Shown in pieces: positions 1 to 7,888 of a stretch of DNA of 64,000 bases. A program made the translations under genes and the position numbers. The stretch covers positions 1-64,000 of the forward strand of contig CAAGEK010000064.1 of the NCBI GenBank assembly GCA_900768845.1. The letters are read 5' to 3'. Origin of the DNA: Alphaproteobacteria bacterium (GTDB lineage Bacteria; Pseudomonadota; Alphaproteobacteria; CAAGCB01; CAG-977). Every line of letters begins with the position of its first letter. The first letter of the stretch is position 1. The notes under the pieces are model-generated. The model was given only the letters and a program-made list of their open reading frames with translations, was not told the origin of the DNA and made no database searches.

Positions 1-246
1 AAAGAGGAAGGCGGCCGTCATACCCCGTTCTTCTCGAACTATCGTCCTCAGTTTTACTTCCGCACGACGGACGTGACGGGCACGATTGAACTTCCGGAAG
101 GTACGGAAATGGTCATGCCTGGAGATAACGTGACGATTACGGTGTCTTTGATTGTGCCGATTGCGATGGACGAAGGCTTGCGCTTTGCGATTCGCGAAGG
201 CGGTCACACCGTCGGCGCAGGCGTCGTTTCTAAAATCGTCGAATAA
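1..246 (+). CDS. tuf: Elongation factor Tu, C-terminal part (cut by window start)
   Basis: The frame is open from base 1 and ends at TAA 244-246, giving the last 81 residues of EF-Tu. These are most of the domain 3 beta barrel, with the GRHTPF, NYRPQFY and REGGHTVGAG signatures visible. EF-Tu is the cytosolic GTPase that delivers aminoacyl-tRNA to the ribosomal A site. rpsJ follows after 15 nt, so the two genes are probably cotranscribed, the usual arrangement at the start of the S10 operon in Alphaproteobacteria. Promoter and GTPase domain lie outside the window. Confidence 0.99.
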   Translation, partial: KEEGGRHTPFFSNYRPQFYFRTTDVTGTIELPEGTEMVMPGDNVTITVSLIVPIAMDEGLRFAIREGGHTVGAGVVSKIVE

Positions 247-261
247 TAGGGAATATTGATC

Positions 262-570
262 ATGGAAGGTCAGAATATTAGAATTCGTCTGAAAGCATTC
301 GACCACAGATTGCTGGATCAGTCGACAAGAGAGATTGTAAACACGGCAAAACGCACCGGAGCGCAAATTTGTGGTCCAATTCCCTTGCCAACTCGCATAG
401 AAAAGTTTACAGTCAACCGTTCGCCGCACGTTGATAAGAAGTCACGCGAACAGTTTGAAATTCGCACTCATAAAAGAGTGCTGGACATTATCGATCCGAC
501 GCCGCAGACGGTTGACGCTTTGATGAAGCTCGATTTGGCTGCCGGTGTTGACGTCGAAATTAAGCTTTAA
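262..570 (+). CDS. rpsJ: 30S ribosomal protein S10 (uS10)
   Basis: The 102-residue product matches S10 over its whole length (MEGQNIRIRLKAFDHRLLD start, GPIPLPTR and SREQFE motifs). S10 sits in the 30S head and, as NusE, also joins antitermination complexes. I chose the ATG at 262 because AGGGA at 248-252 is 9 nt upstream; the TTG at 256 in the same frame would leave only 3 nt. It is the first ribosomal gene of the S10 operon here, directly after tuf. Nothing is unusual in length or sequence. Confidence 0.99.
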   Translation: MEGQNIRIRLKAFDHRLLDQSTREIVNTAKRTGAQICGPIPLPTRIEKFTVNRSPHVDKKSREQFEIRTHKRVLDIIDPTPQTVDALMKLDLAAGVDVEIKL

Positions 571-582
571 AGGAAAAGAGCC

Positions 583-1293
583 ATGCGTTCGGGTCTTATA
601 GCTGAGAAAGTTGGCATGACTCGCCTTTTCACCGATGACGGGAATCATGTTCCCGTCACCGTCCTGAAGGTCGAGGGATGTGAAGTCGTTTCTGTCCGTA
701 CAAAGGACAAAGACGGTTATGTGGCGTTGCAGTTGGGGTTCGGCAAAGCGAAAGCGAATCGCGTTTCTAAAGCGGTGCGCGGTCATTTTGCAAAGAACGG
801 TTCCGAACTGAAACGCAAATTGGTTGAATTTCGGGTTAGTGAGGATTGCGTCCTTAACCCCGGAGATGAATTGTCTGCAGGTCATTTTATTGCGGGTCAG
901 TTTGTTGATGTTGTCGGCACGTCCATCGGTAAAGGTTTCGCCGGTGCCATGAAACGTCACAACTTCCGCGGTCTTGAAGCTACGCACGGTGTTTCCGTTT
1001 CTCACCGCTCGTTAGGTTCTACGGGTAACCGTCAGGATCCGGGTCGCGTCTTCAAGGGTAAGAAAATGGCGGGACATTTGGGTGCCGAAAGGGTTACCGT
1101 TCAGAATTTGAAAGTGGTGGCGACGGATCTTGACCGCGGTTTGATCATGGTCAAGGGTGCCGTTCCGGGCTTTGAAGGCGCCTATGTTTTGATTAAGGAT
1201 GCGGTTAAAAAGGCTCTTCCCAAGGAAGTTCCGATGCCGGCCGGCTTGAAAGCCAAGGCTGTTGCGGCTGCTCCTGCAGAAGTGAAGGAATAA
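583..1293 (+). CDS. rplC: 50S ribosomal protein L3 (uL3)
   Basis: The 236-residue product carries the L3 signatures GLIAEKVGMTR at the N-terminus and the central loop with HGVSVSHRSLGSTG and GKKMAGHLG that reaches toward the peptidyl-transferase centre. L3 is an early-assembly 23S rRNA-binding protein. The C-terminus has an Ala/Lys/Pro-rich extension of about 20 residues, typical of alphaproteobacterial L3. The start is 12 nt after rpsJ, behind an AAGGAAAAGAG ribosome-binding site. Its stop overlaps an upstream ATG of rplD (TAATG). Confidence 0.99.
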   Translation: MRSGLIAEKVGMTRLFTDDGNHVPVTVLKVEGCEVVSVRTKDKDGYVALQLGFGKAKANRVSKAVRGHFAKNGSELKRKLVEFRVSEDCVLNPGDELSAGHFIAGQFVDVVGTSIGKGFAGAMKRHNFRGLEATHGVSVSHRSLGSTGNRQDPGRVFKGKKMAGHLGAERVTVQNLKVVATDLDRGLIMVKGAVPGFEGAYVLIKDAVKKALPKEVPMPAGLKAKAVAAAPAEVKE

Positions 1294-1298
1294 TGGCG

Positions 1299-1919
1299 AT
1301 GAAATGTGATATCGTCAATTTGGACAATCAGAACGTCGGTTCCATGGAACTTGCCGACAGCGTTTTCGGCGTTGACGTTCGTGCGGATATTTTAAGCCGC
1401 GTCGTAAACTGGCAACTGGCGAACCGTCGTGCGGGAACGCACAAAACAAAGACGATCGCCGAAGTCAGCGGTACGACAAAAAAGCCCTATAAGCAAAAGG
1501 GTACGGGGCGCGCCCGTCAGGGGTCTTTGCGTGCGACGCAATTCCGCGGCGGCGGTATCAGCTTCGGTCCCGTTGTCCGTTCCCATGCTCAGGATCTTCC
1601 CAAAAAGATCCGTCGTTTGGGGATGTGTTGCGCATTGTCCAGTAAAGCGAAAGACGGCAAGTTGGTCGTTGTCGACGCTTTGAAATTGCCGGAAATCAAA
1701 ACGAAAGATTTGCTTTCCAAAATGGAAAAGATGGGGCTCTCGTCCGCTTTGTTTGTCGGCGGTGCCGAATTGGATGCCAACTTCAAGTTAGCGGCTCGCA
1801 ACATTGTTGGTATTGACGTTCTGCCGCAACAGGGGGCTAATGTTTATGACATTCTGCGTCGCGATACTTTGGTTTTGTCCAAGGAAGCCGCAGAAAACTT
1901 GGAGGCTCGACTGAAATGA
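1299..1919 (+). CDS. rplD: 50S ribosomal protein L4 (uL4)
   Basis: L4 family protein of 206 residues with the conserved KKPYKQKGTGRARQGS and RGGGISFGP segment, part of the extended loop lining the peptide exit tunnel. Two in-frame ATG codons exist: 1293, which overlaps the rplC stop, and 1299. The AAGGA at 1285-1289 is only 3 nt from the first but 9 nt from the second, so I prefer 1299; the difference is two residues. In E. coli L4 also represses the S10 operon through a leader. No such leader is seen here, because tuf precedes rpsJ by only 15 nt. Confidence 0.98.
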   Translation: MKCDIVNLDNQNVGSMELADSVFGVDVRADILSRVVNWQLANRRAGTHKTKTIAEVSGTTKKPYKQKGTGRARQGSLRATQFRGGGISFGPVVRSHAQDLPKKIRRLGMCCALSSKAKDGKLVVVDALKLPEIKTKDLLSKMEKMGLSSALFVGGAELDANFKLAARNIVGIDVLPQQGANVYDILRRDTLVLSKEAAENLEARLK

Positions 1920-2233
1920 GCAAACCGGAAAAAGAAATGAAAGTCACGGAGAAAATGTACGATACGCTTCTCCGTCCTGTCATTACGGAAAAGGCGATGA
2001 GATGCTCTGAAAACGGGCAGGTCGTGTTCCGTATTCCTTTGGAAGCGACGAAAACCGAGGTCAAAGCTGCGATTGAAGCTTTGTTCGGAGTAAAGGTTAA
2101 ATCTGTCAACACTGTCCGCGTATCGGGGAAAATGAAACGTTTCCGCGGTTCCGTCGGCGTCCGCAGCGATTATAAAAAAGCGATCGTGACGCTGGAAAAA
2201 GGACAGAGCATTGATGTTACGACGGGAATTTAA
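1916..2233 (+). CDS. rplW: 50S ribosomal protein L23 (uL23)
   Basis: The 105-residue product has the L23 core (LLRPVITEKAM, VKAAIEALFGVKV and VNT motifs). L23 lies at the tunnel exit and is the docking site for trigger factor and signal recognition particle. Translation is coupled to rplD by an ATGA overlap at 1916-1919, with GGAGG at 1901-1905 inside the rplD end. A 14-residue charged N-terminal extension precedes the core. Confidence 0.99.
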   Translation: MSKPEKEMKVTEKMYDTLLRPVITEKAMRCSENGQVVFRIPLEATKTEVKAAIEALFGVKVKSVNTVRVSGKMKRFRGSVGVRSDYKKAIVTLEKGQSIDVTTGI

Positions 2234-2236
2234 GCA

Positions 2237-3076
2237 ATGGCGTTGAAAACATTTAAAGCGGCGACTCCCAGCCGCAGGCACTTGGTTCTGGTTGAACGCA
2301 GTGATCTGTACAAAGGTTCGCCCGTAAAAGAACTGACGGAAGGTCTGTCGAAAACAGGCGGTCGTAACAACCACGGCCGCATCACCAGCCGCCGTATGGG
2401 CGGCGGTCATAAACGCCGTTACCGTTTCATTGACTTCAAACGCGACAAGTTTGACGTTTCTGCAACGGTTGAACGTTTGGAATATGATCCGAACCGTACG
2501 GCTTTTATCGCTCTGGTCAAATATGAAGACGGAGAACAGTCTTACATTTTGGCTCCGCAACGTTTGCAGGTCGGCGATACCGTTCTTTCCGGCGAGAAAG
2601 TCGATATCAAGCCGGGCAATGCGATGCCCTTGAAGAATATGCCGGTCGGCACGGTTGTTCACAACGTTGAACTCAACCCCGGTCGCGGCGGCCAGGTCGC
2701 CCGTTCGGCCGGTTGCTACGCCCAGTTGATCGGTAAGGATGCCGGATATGCCCAGTTGCGTTTGAATTCGGGCGAACTGCGTTTGGTTCGCGGTGAATGC
2801 ATGGCTTCGGTCGGTGCCGTATCCAATCCTGATAAACAGAATGAAAACGGTGCTAAAGCCGGTCGTAGCCGTTGGCAGGGCGTTCGTCCTTCCGTTCGCG
2901 GTGTTGCGATGAACCCTGTCGACCATCCGTTGGGCGGCGGTGAAGGACGCAGTTCCGGCGGCCGTCATCCGGTCACTCCGTGGGGCAAATGCACAAAGGG
3001 CAAGAAGACTCGCACGAACAAGAAGACGAACGTCTTTATTATGCGCAGTCGTCATGCCGCTAAGAAAAAAGCTTAA
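2237..3076 (+). CDS. rplB: 50S ribosomal protein L2 (uL2)
   Basis: Full-length L2 of 279 residues with the GRNNHGRITSRRMGGGHKRRYR segment near residue 40 and the C-terminal GVAMNPVDHPLGGGEGR signature, which includes the conserved histidine near the peptidyl-transferase centre. L2 bridges the subunits and is among the most conserved ribosomal proteins. It starts 3 nt after the rplW stop, so coupled translation is likely. The C-terminus is Lys/Arg-rich as usual. Confidence 0.99.
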   Translation: MALKTFKAATPSRRHLVLVERSDLYKGSPVKELTEGLSKTGGRNNHGRITSRRMGGGHKRRYRFIDFKRDKFDVSATVERLEYDPNRTAFIALVKYEDGEQSYILAPQRLQVGDTVLSGEKVDIKPGNAMPLKNMPVGTVVHNVELNPGRGGQVARSAGCYAQLIGKDAGYAQLRLNSGELRLVRGECMASVGAVSNPDKQNENGAKAGRSRWQGVRPSVRGVAMNPVDHPLGGGEGRSSGGRHPVTPWGKCTKGKKTRTNKKTNVFIMRSRHAAKKKA

Positions 3077-3095
3077 TTAGAGGAGGGTGGTTAAT

Positions 3096-3374
3096 ATGTC
3101 TCGTTCCGTTTGGAAAGGACCGTTTGTTGACGGTTACCTTCTCAAAAAAGCAGAGAAGGTTCGTGAATCGGGTCGTAACGAAGTGATCAAGACGTGGTCG
3201 CGCCGTTCGACGATTCTGCCTCAATTTGTTGGTTTGACTTTTGGCGTGTATAACGGTAAAAAGTTTATTCCGGTGTTGGTGACGGAAAATATGATCGGGC
3301 ACAAAATGGGCGAATTCGCTCCGACCCGTACATACTTCGGTCACGCTGGCGATAACAAGGCCAAGAAGGGCTAA
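3096..3374 (+). CDS. rpsS: 30S ribosomal protein S19 (uS19)
   Basis: The 92-residue product begins MSRSVWKGPFVDGYLL, the standard S19 start. The ATG at 3096 is 9 nt after a strong AGGAGG (3081-3086). An in-frame GTG at 3087 lies inside that ribosome-binding site and is rejected. S19 contacts S13 and the A-site finger in the 30S head. The motif KFIPVLVTENMIGHKMGEFAPTR is complete in form. rplV follows after 5 nt. Confidence 0.99.
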   Translation: MSRSVWKGPFVDGYLLKKAEKVRESGRNEVIKTWSRRSTILPQFVGLTFGVYNGKKFIPVLVTENMIGHKMGEFAPTRTYFGHAGDNKAKKG

Positions 3375-3379
3375 GGAAA

Positions 3380-3745
3380 ATGGTAGCGAAAAAATCAAAT
3401 AAAACAGCAATGGCTTGCGGCCGTTCGATTCGTACCAGCACGCGCAAGTTAAACCTTGTCGCCGGCTCGATTCGCGGATTGAATGTTGAAAAAGCTCTGG
3501 TTCAGCTGAGCTTTTCTCCGCGCCGTGTTGCGGGTGAAGTAAAGAAGGTGTTGCAGTCAGCAATTGCAAATGCCGAAAACAATCATAATTTAGACGTTGA
3601 CAAACTGGTCGTCGCTGAAGCATATGTCGGTAAGGGATTGGTTATGAAACGTTGGACGGCACGTGCGCGCGGTCGCGCCGGACGTATCGAAAAGATGTTT
3701 TCGAACCTGACGGTTGTTGTACGCGAAGACGAGGAGAAGCGTTAA
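3380..3745 (+). CDS. rplV: 50S ribosomal protein L22 (uL22)
   Basis: L22 of 121 residues, with SIRTSTRKLNLVAGSIRG at the N-terminus and the C-terminal hairpin KRWTARARGRAGRI that reaches into the exit tunnel and is a known macrolide-resistance site. No tunnel-loop insertion is visible. The likely ribosome-binding site is AAGAAGG at the end of rpsS. The stop is directly followed by rpsC. Confidence 0.99.
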   Translation: MVAKKSNKTAMACGRSIRTSTRKLNLVAGSIRGLNVEKALVQLSFSPRRVAGEVKKVLQSAIANAENNHNLDVDKLVVAEAYVGKGLVMKRWTARARGRAGRIEKMFSNLTVVVREDEEKR

Positions 3746-3746
3746 G

Positions 3747-4415
3747 ATGGGTCAGAAAGTTAACCCGATTGGTTTGCGTTTGGGAATTAACCGCACATGG
3801 GATTCCCGTTGGTTTGCCGACGGCGATTATGCGAAACAGCTTCATGAGGATTTCCGCATTCGCGATTTCTTGAAGAAGCGTTTGGCTCAGGCCGGTGTCA
3901 GCCGTATTATTGTCGAACGTCCCGCGAAAAAGGCGCGCATTACGATTCATTCGGCTCGTCCGGGCGTTGTGATCGGCAAGAAAGGTCAGGATATTGAAGT
4001 TTTGAAAAACGAGCTTCAGAAAATGACCGGCGGCGAAGTTCATCTGAACATCGTTGAAGTCCGCAAACCCGAATTGGACGCCCAGCTGGTCGCCGACAGC
4101 ATTGCGCAACAGTTGGAACGCCGTGTTTCCTTCCGTCGTGCGATGAAACGTTCGGTTCAATCCGCGATGCGTCAGGGGGCGGAAGGCATCCGCATCAACT
4201 GCGGCGGACGTTTGGGCGGTGCCGAAATCGCCCGTGTCGAATGGTACAGAGAAGGACGTGTGCCTTTACATACGCTTCGCGCTGATGTAGACTACGGTAC
4301 TTCGACGGCACATACGACCTACGGGGCTTGCGGTATCAAAGTATGGATCTTCAAGGGTGAAATCCTTGCTCATGATCCGATGGCGCAAGACAAACGTATG
4401 TCTGAACAGCGTTAA
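3747..4415 (+). CDS. rpsC: 30S ribosomal protein S3 (uS3)
   Basis: The 222-residue product begins MGQKVNPIGLRLGINRTWDS. I chose the ATG at 3747 because it matches the family start and is 10 nt after GAGGAG (3731-3736); an earlier in-frame start inside rplV would add 11 unrelated residues. The KH domain (ARPGVVIGKKGQDIEVL) and the C-terminal domain with GRLGGAEIARVEWYREGRVPLHTLRAD are intact. S3 forms part of the mRNA entry tunnel with helicase activity. Confidence 0.99.
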   Translation: MGQKVNPIGLRLGINRTWDSRWFADGDYAKQLHEDFRIRDFLKKRLAQAGVSRIIVERPAKKARITIHSARPGVVIGKKGQDIEVLKNELQKMTGGEVHLNIVEVRKPELDAQLVADSIAQQLERRVSFRRAMKRSVQSAMRQGAEGIRINCGGRLGGAEIARVEWYREGRVPLHTLRADVDYGTSTAHTTYGACGIKVWIFKGEILAHDPMAQDKRMSEQR

Positions 4416-4432
4416 GAGAAGAGGGCAGAGAA

Positions 4433-4855
4433 ATGCTGAGTCCTAAAAGAACAAAATTCCGCAAGCAGTTCAAAGGCCGTATTCACGGCGTTGCGAAAGG
4501 CGGAACCACATTGGCTTTCGGATCGTTCGGTCTGAAAGCGATGGAGCCGGAACGTATCACGGCTCGTCAGATTGAGGCGGCGCGTCGTGCGATCGTCCGC
4601 GCCATGAAGCGTCAGGGACGTTTCTGGTTGCGTATGTTCCCCGATGTTCCCGTTTCAAAGAAACCCCCTGAAGTTCGTCAGGGTAAAGGTAAGGGCAATC
4701 CCGAATTTTGGGTTTGCCGTATTAAACCGGGTCGTGTTATGTTTGAAGTCGACGGCGTGCCTGAAAAGGTTGCGCGTGAAGCTTTCACGTTAGCTTCTGC
4801 TAAACTTCCCATTAAAACGCGCTTCATTTCCCGTAGTGTTGTTGAGGAGGCTTGA
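4433..4855 (+). CDS. rplP: 50S ribosomal protein L16 (uL16)
   Basis: Complete L16 of 140 residues, starting MLSPKRTKFRKQFKGR, with GSFGLKAMEPERITARQIEAARRAI and the arginine-rich GRFWLRMFPDVPVSKKP. L16 organises the A-site tRNA-binding region of the large subunit. A spaced AGAGGGCAGAGA precedes the ATG. Its last codons carry the GAGGAGG used by rpmC. Confidence 0.99.
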   Translation: MLSPKRTKFRKQFKGRIHGVAKGGTTLAFGSFGLKAMEPERITARQIEAARRAIVRAMKRQGRFWLRMFPDVPVSKKPPEVRQGKGKGNPEFWVCRIKPGRVMFEVDGVPEKVAREAFTLASAKLPIKTRFISRSVVEEA

Positions 4856-4856
4856 A

Positions 4857-5054
4857 ATGGCGGAAATTAAAGACTTGCGTGCAAAGTCCGATGACGAGTT
4901 GAACGAACAGATTTTGGCTCTGAAAAAGGAAAGCCTGAATATGCGCTTTCAACAGACCAGCGGTCAGCTGACGAATACGGATCGTATGCGTCAGGTTCGT
5001 CGTGAAGTTGCTCAGATCAAGACGATCTTGTCTGAACGCAAAAAAGGTGTCTAA
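4857..5054 (+). CDS. rpmC: 50S ribosomal protein L29 (uL29)
   Basis: A 65-residue helical-hairpin protein with the L29 pattern LRAKSDDELNEQILALKKE and LTNTDRMRQVRREVAQIKT. The ATG at 4857 follows the rplP stop by one base and has GAGGAGG at 4844-4850, 6 nt upstream, so the longer reading that starts inside rplP is not used. L29 sits next to L23 at the tunnel exit. Confidence 0.98.
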   Translation: MAEIKDLRAKSDDELNEQILALKKESLNMRFQQTSGQLTNTDRMRQVRREVAQIKTILSERKKGV

Positions 5055-5065
5055 GGAGTAAAAGG

Positions 5066-5305
5066 ATGCCCAAACGTATATTACAGGGTGTTGTTGTCAG
5101 TGATAAAATGGACAAGACGGTTGTTGTCAAAGTTGAACGCCGTGTCATGCACCCGATTTATAAAAAGTTCATCCGTCGTAGCAAGAAATATTCGGCGCAC
5201 GACGAATTGAACCAATTCAAGATCGGAGACGTTGTCCGTATCCGTGAATGCCGTCCCCTTTCCAAGACGAAATCTTGGGAAGTTCTGACGGACAAAGCTG
5301 AATAA
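5066..5305 (+). CDS. rpsQ: 30S ribosomal protein S17 (uS17)
   Basis: The 79-residue OB-fold protein shows the S17 motifs GVVVSDKMDKTVVVKVERR and RRSKKYSAHDE plus GDVVRIRECRPLSKTKSWEV. It binds 16S rRNA early in 30S assembly. It starts 11 nt after rpmC behind AAGGAGTAAAAGG. A 26-nt gap with GGGAAAGAAGGAAAG separates it from rplN. Confidence 0.99.
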   Translation: MPKRILQGVVVSDKMDKTVVVKVERRVMHPIYKKFIRRSKKYSAHDELNQFKIGDVVRIRECRPLSKTKSWEVLTDKAE

Positions 5306-5331
5306 TAGTTGGGAAAGAAGGAAAGAATCCC

Positions 5332-5700
5332 ATGATTCAAATGCAAAGCAACCTGGATGTCGCCGATAACTCGGGTGCTCGCAAAGTCGAGTGCATCAAG
5401 GTATTAGGTGGATCCAAACGTAAGACGGCGGCAGTCGGCGACGTTATTGTTGTTTCTATTAAAGAAGCGATACCTCGCGGCCGCGTAAAGAAAGGTGACG
5501 TCGCTCGCGCCGTCATCGTCCGTACCAAAAAAGAAATTCGCCGTGCCGACGGTAGCGCGATTCGCTTTGATTCGAATGCGGCTGTTTTGATTAACAAAGA
5601 CGGCGATCCTATCGGCACCCGTATTTTTGGTCCGGTCACCAGAGAATTGCGTGCGAAAAAGTATATGAAAATCATTTCGCTCGCTCCGGAGGTAATTTAA
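5332..5700 (+). CDS. rplN: 50S ribosomal protein L14 (uL14)
   Basis: L14 of 122 residues with the family start MIQMQSNLDVADNSGARKV and the RGRVKKGDVARAVIVRTKK segment. L14 is a five-stranded barrel at the subunit interface, contacts 16S helix 14 and is the docking site for the silencing factor RsfS. The ATG at 5332 follows GGAAAGAAGGAAAGAATCCC. rplX follows after 2 nt. Confidence 0.99.
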   Translation: MIQMQSNLDVADNSGARKVECIKVLGGSKRKTAAVGDVIVVSIKEAIPRGRVKKGDVARAVIVRTKKEIRRADGSAIRFDSNAAVLINKDGDPIGTRIFGPVTRELRAKKYMKIISLAPEVI

Positions 5701-5702
5701 AA

Positions 5703-6032
5703 ATGGCCAATAAAATTAAAAAAGGCGATCAGGTGATTGTCACGACGGGTCGCGACAAAGGTAAAACGGGTGAAGTCATTCGTTCAATGCCGAAAGAGGG
5801 AAAAGTCGTTGTTCAGGGGCTGAATATGGTGAAATGCCATACGCGTCCTTCTCAAACGAACGCTGGCGGGATTATTTCCAAAGAAGCTCCGATTGACGTT
5901 TCCAACGTTGCGATCGTTGATCCTTCGACGGGCAAGCCGACTCGCGTCGGTTTCAAAGAAGTCGACGGTAAAAAAGTGCGTTATGCAAAGGCTTCAGGCG
6001 AAATCATTGCCGACAAACAGGAAAAGAAGTAG
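5703..6032 (+). CDS. rplX: 50S ribosomal protein L24 (uL24)
   Basis: The 109-residue product has the KOW motif near its start (IKKGDQVIVTTGRDKGKTGEV) followed by KVVVQGLNMVKCHTRPS and GGIISKEAPIDVSNVAIVDP. L24 is one of the two assembly initiators of the 50S subunit. The ribosome-binding site GGAGGTAAT lies at the end of rplN, so translation is coupled across the 2-nt gap. Confidence 0.99.
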   Translation: MANKIKKGDQVIVTTGRDKGKTGEVIRSMPKEGKVVVQGLNMVKCHTRPSQTNAGGIISKEAPIDVSNVAIVDPSTGKPTRVGFKEVDGKKVRYAKASGEIIADKQEKK

Positions 6033-6042
6033 GAACTGAACG

Positions 6043-6585
6043 ATGGCAAGACTTTATGAACACTACAAAAAAGTGGTACGTCCGGCTCTTGAAAAAGAAT
6101 TCGGCTATAAAAACCCGATGGAAGTGCCCCGTTTGGAAAAAATCGTCATCAACATGGGCGTTGGCCGCGATGCTGTCGTCGACCGCAAAGCCGTTGATTC
6201 GGCGGTAAAGGATTTGACGGCGATTTCCGGTCAGAAACCCGTCATCACCTACGCTAAAAAATCCATTGCATCGTTCAAGTTGCGTGAAGGTATGCCGATC
6301 GGATGCAAAGTCACATTGCGTCGTGAGCGTATGTATGAATTTTTGGATCGTCTGGTCACGATGGCTCTGCCGCGTGTTCGCGACTTCCGCGGAATTTCAA
6401 ACAAAAGTTTCGATGGCAAGGGCAATTACGCGATGGGATTGAAAGAACAGATCGTTTTCTTGGAAATCGATTATGATTCTGTTGATAAAATTCGCGGAAT
6501 GGATATAGTATTCTGCACATCGGCGAAAACCGACAAGGAAGCGAAAGCTTTGTTGACCGGTTTTGATATGCCGTTTGCGAAGTAA
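6043..6585 (+). CDS. rplE: 50S ribosomal protein L5 (uL5)
   Basis: L5 of 180 residues, beginning MARLYEHYKKVVRPALEKEF, with the conserved EKIVINMGVG and ISGQKPVITYAKKSIASFKLREGMP. L5 binds 5S rRNA and forms an intersubunit bridge with S13. The gene starts 10 nt after rplX behind AGGAACTGAACG. rpsN follows after a 22-nt gap carrying GGTTGGAGA. Confidence 0.99.
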   Translation: MARLYEHYKKVVRPALEKEFGYKNPMEVPRLEKIVINMGVGRDAVVDRKAVDSAVKDLTAISGQKPVITYAKKSIASFKLREGMPIGCKVTLRRERMYEFLDRLVTMALPRVRDFRGISNKSFDGKGNYAMGLKEQIVFLEIDYDSVDKIRGMDIVFCTSAKTDKEAKALLTGFDMPFAK

Positions 6586-6607
6586 CTGGAACGGTTGGAG
6601 ATAAGTT

Positions 6608-6913
6608 ATGGCTAAAACAAGTGCTGTTGAACGCAATAAGAAACGCGAACGTATGTCGAAGCAGTATGCTGCGCGCCGTTCGGCTCTTAAAGCAATTATT
6701 AGCGATCGTTCCGTTTCCGAGGAAGAACGTTTTAATGCTGTTTTGAAACTGGCGGCGATGCCGCGCAACGGTTCCAAGACACGCGTTCATTCCCGTTGTG
6801 AGTTGACAGGTCGTCCTCGCGGCAATTACCGCAAGTTCAAACTGTCGCGTGTTGTGTTGCGGGATCTGGCCTCTGCCGGTCAGATACCCGGCATGGTCAA
6901 GTCTAGTTGGTAA
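6608..6913 (+). CDS. rpsN: 30S ribosomal protein S14 (uS14), zinc-independent form
   Basis: The 101-residue protein is the long C-minus type of S14. It ends with SRCELTGRPRGNYRKFKLSR and lacks the paired CxxC zinc ribbon of the short form. S14 helps assemble the 30S head. The ATG at 6608 follows TTGGAGATAAGTT. The final 34 residues contain the most conserved rRNA-binding segment. There is no second, zinc-type copy in this window. Confidence 0.99.
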   Translation: MAKTSAVERNKKRERMSKQYAARRSALKAIISDRSVSEEERFNAVLKLAAMPRNGSKTRVHSRCELTGRPRGNYRKFKLSRVVLRDLASAGQIPGMVKSSW

Positions 6914-6927
6914 GGAGAGATACTGCC

Positions 6928-7326
6928 ATGTCATTTTCCGATCCGTTGGGAGATATGCTGACCCGTATTCGTAACGGTCAGCAGGCTCGTAAGAGCGACA
7001 TCACCGTTCCGGCTTCCAAACTCCGTGAAAACGTTTTGGAGGTTTTGAAGCGTGAAGGTTTCATTCGCGGTTATGAACGCGTCAACCTGCGCAAAGGAGT
7101 GGATTCTATTAAAGTTGAACTGAAATATTACGAAGGCCGTCCGGTTATCAGCGAGATTTCTCGCGTCTCGACGCCGGGTCGCCGCGTTTATTCCGGAGTT
7201 AAGGACTTGCAGAAGTTCTATAATGGTTTGGGAATTTCGGTTTTGTCGACGCCGCAGGGCGTTATGTCGGATCATGAAGCTCGTCAGGCGAATGTCGGCG
7301 GCGAGGTTCTCTGCAAGGTATTCTAA
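6928..7326 (+). CDS. rpsH: 30S ribosomal protein S8 (uS8)
   Basis: S8 of 132 residues, starting MSFSDPLGDMLTRIRNGQ. The ATG at 6928 is 9 nt after AAGGAGA (6912-6918). An upstream in-frame start inside rpsN would add 7 unrelated residues and is rejected. The conserved C-terminal STPQGVMSDHEARQANVGGEVLC is present. S8 binds 16S helix 21, and in E. coli it also represses the spc operon by binding near rplE; no such mimic was identified here. Confidence 0.99.
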   Translation: MSFSDPLGDMLTRIRNGQQARKSDITVPASKLRENVLEVLKREGFIRGYERVNLRKGVDSIKVELKYYEGRPVISEISRVSTPGRRVYSGVKDLQKFYNGLGISVLSTPQGVMSDHEARQANVGGEVLCKVF

Positions 7327-7338
7327 AGGGGATAAGCG

Positions 7339-7875
7339 ATGTCACGAGTCGGAAAATATCCCGTTATTGTCCCGTCGGGCGTCACCGTGACCGTTGAGGG
7401 TCAGGTTGTCAAAGCCAAAGGCAAAATGGGTGAATTAACGTATTCTGCGGGTGAAGCCGTCGATATTAAGTTGGAAGACAACAAAGTATGGGTTTCTCCG
7501 CGTAAGTTTGAAACCGGAATCAATCGTTCCGCTTGGGGGACTGCCCGCGCTCAGATTAACAATCTGGTGAAGGGTGTTCACGAAGGCTTTACGAAAAAGC
7601 TGGAAATCAACGGCGTCGGTTACAAAGCGGCGGTTCAGGGCAAGATTTTGAAATTGAGCTTGGGGTTCAGCCACGATGTGGATTTCCCCATTCCCGAAGA
7701 TTTGAAGGTCGCCTGTGCTACGCCGACGTCTGTTGAAATCCATGGAAATTCCAAACAGAAAGTCGGGCAATTTGCCTCTGAAATACGTGCATTGCGTCCT
7801 CCCGAACCCTACAAGGGCAAAGGGATCAAGTACGAGGGTGAATTCATCCTGCGTAAAGAAGGCAAGAAGAAATAA
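7339..7875 (+). CDS. rplF: 50S ribosomal protein L6 (uL6)
   Basis: L6 of 178 residues with both similar domains: N-terminal MSRVGKYPVIVPSGVTV and C-terminal PPEPYKGKGIKYEGE, the signature 9-residue core being PEPYKGKGI. It binds near the sarcin-ricin loop region of 23S rRNA. It starts 12 nt after rpsH behind AAAGGGGATAAGCG. Length and motif spacing are normal. Confidence 0.99.
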   Translation: MSRVGKYPVIVPSGVTVTVEGQVVKAKGKMGELTYSAGEAVDIKLEDNKVWVSPRKFETGINRSAWGTARAQINNLVKGVHEGFTKKLEINGVGYKAAVQGKILKLSLGFSHDVDFPIPEDLKVACATPTSVEIHGNSKQKVGQFASEIRALRPPEPYKGKGIKYEGEFILRKEGKKK

Positions 7876-7888
7876 GGGTTGACGAGAA

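Noticed and set aside
1844..3055. Long open frame of about 400 codons on the minus strand across rplW and rplB
   Set aside because: It is antisense to strongly conserved ribosomal genes, has no family similarity, and its openness follows from the codon bias of the plus strand.
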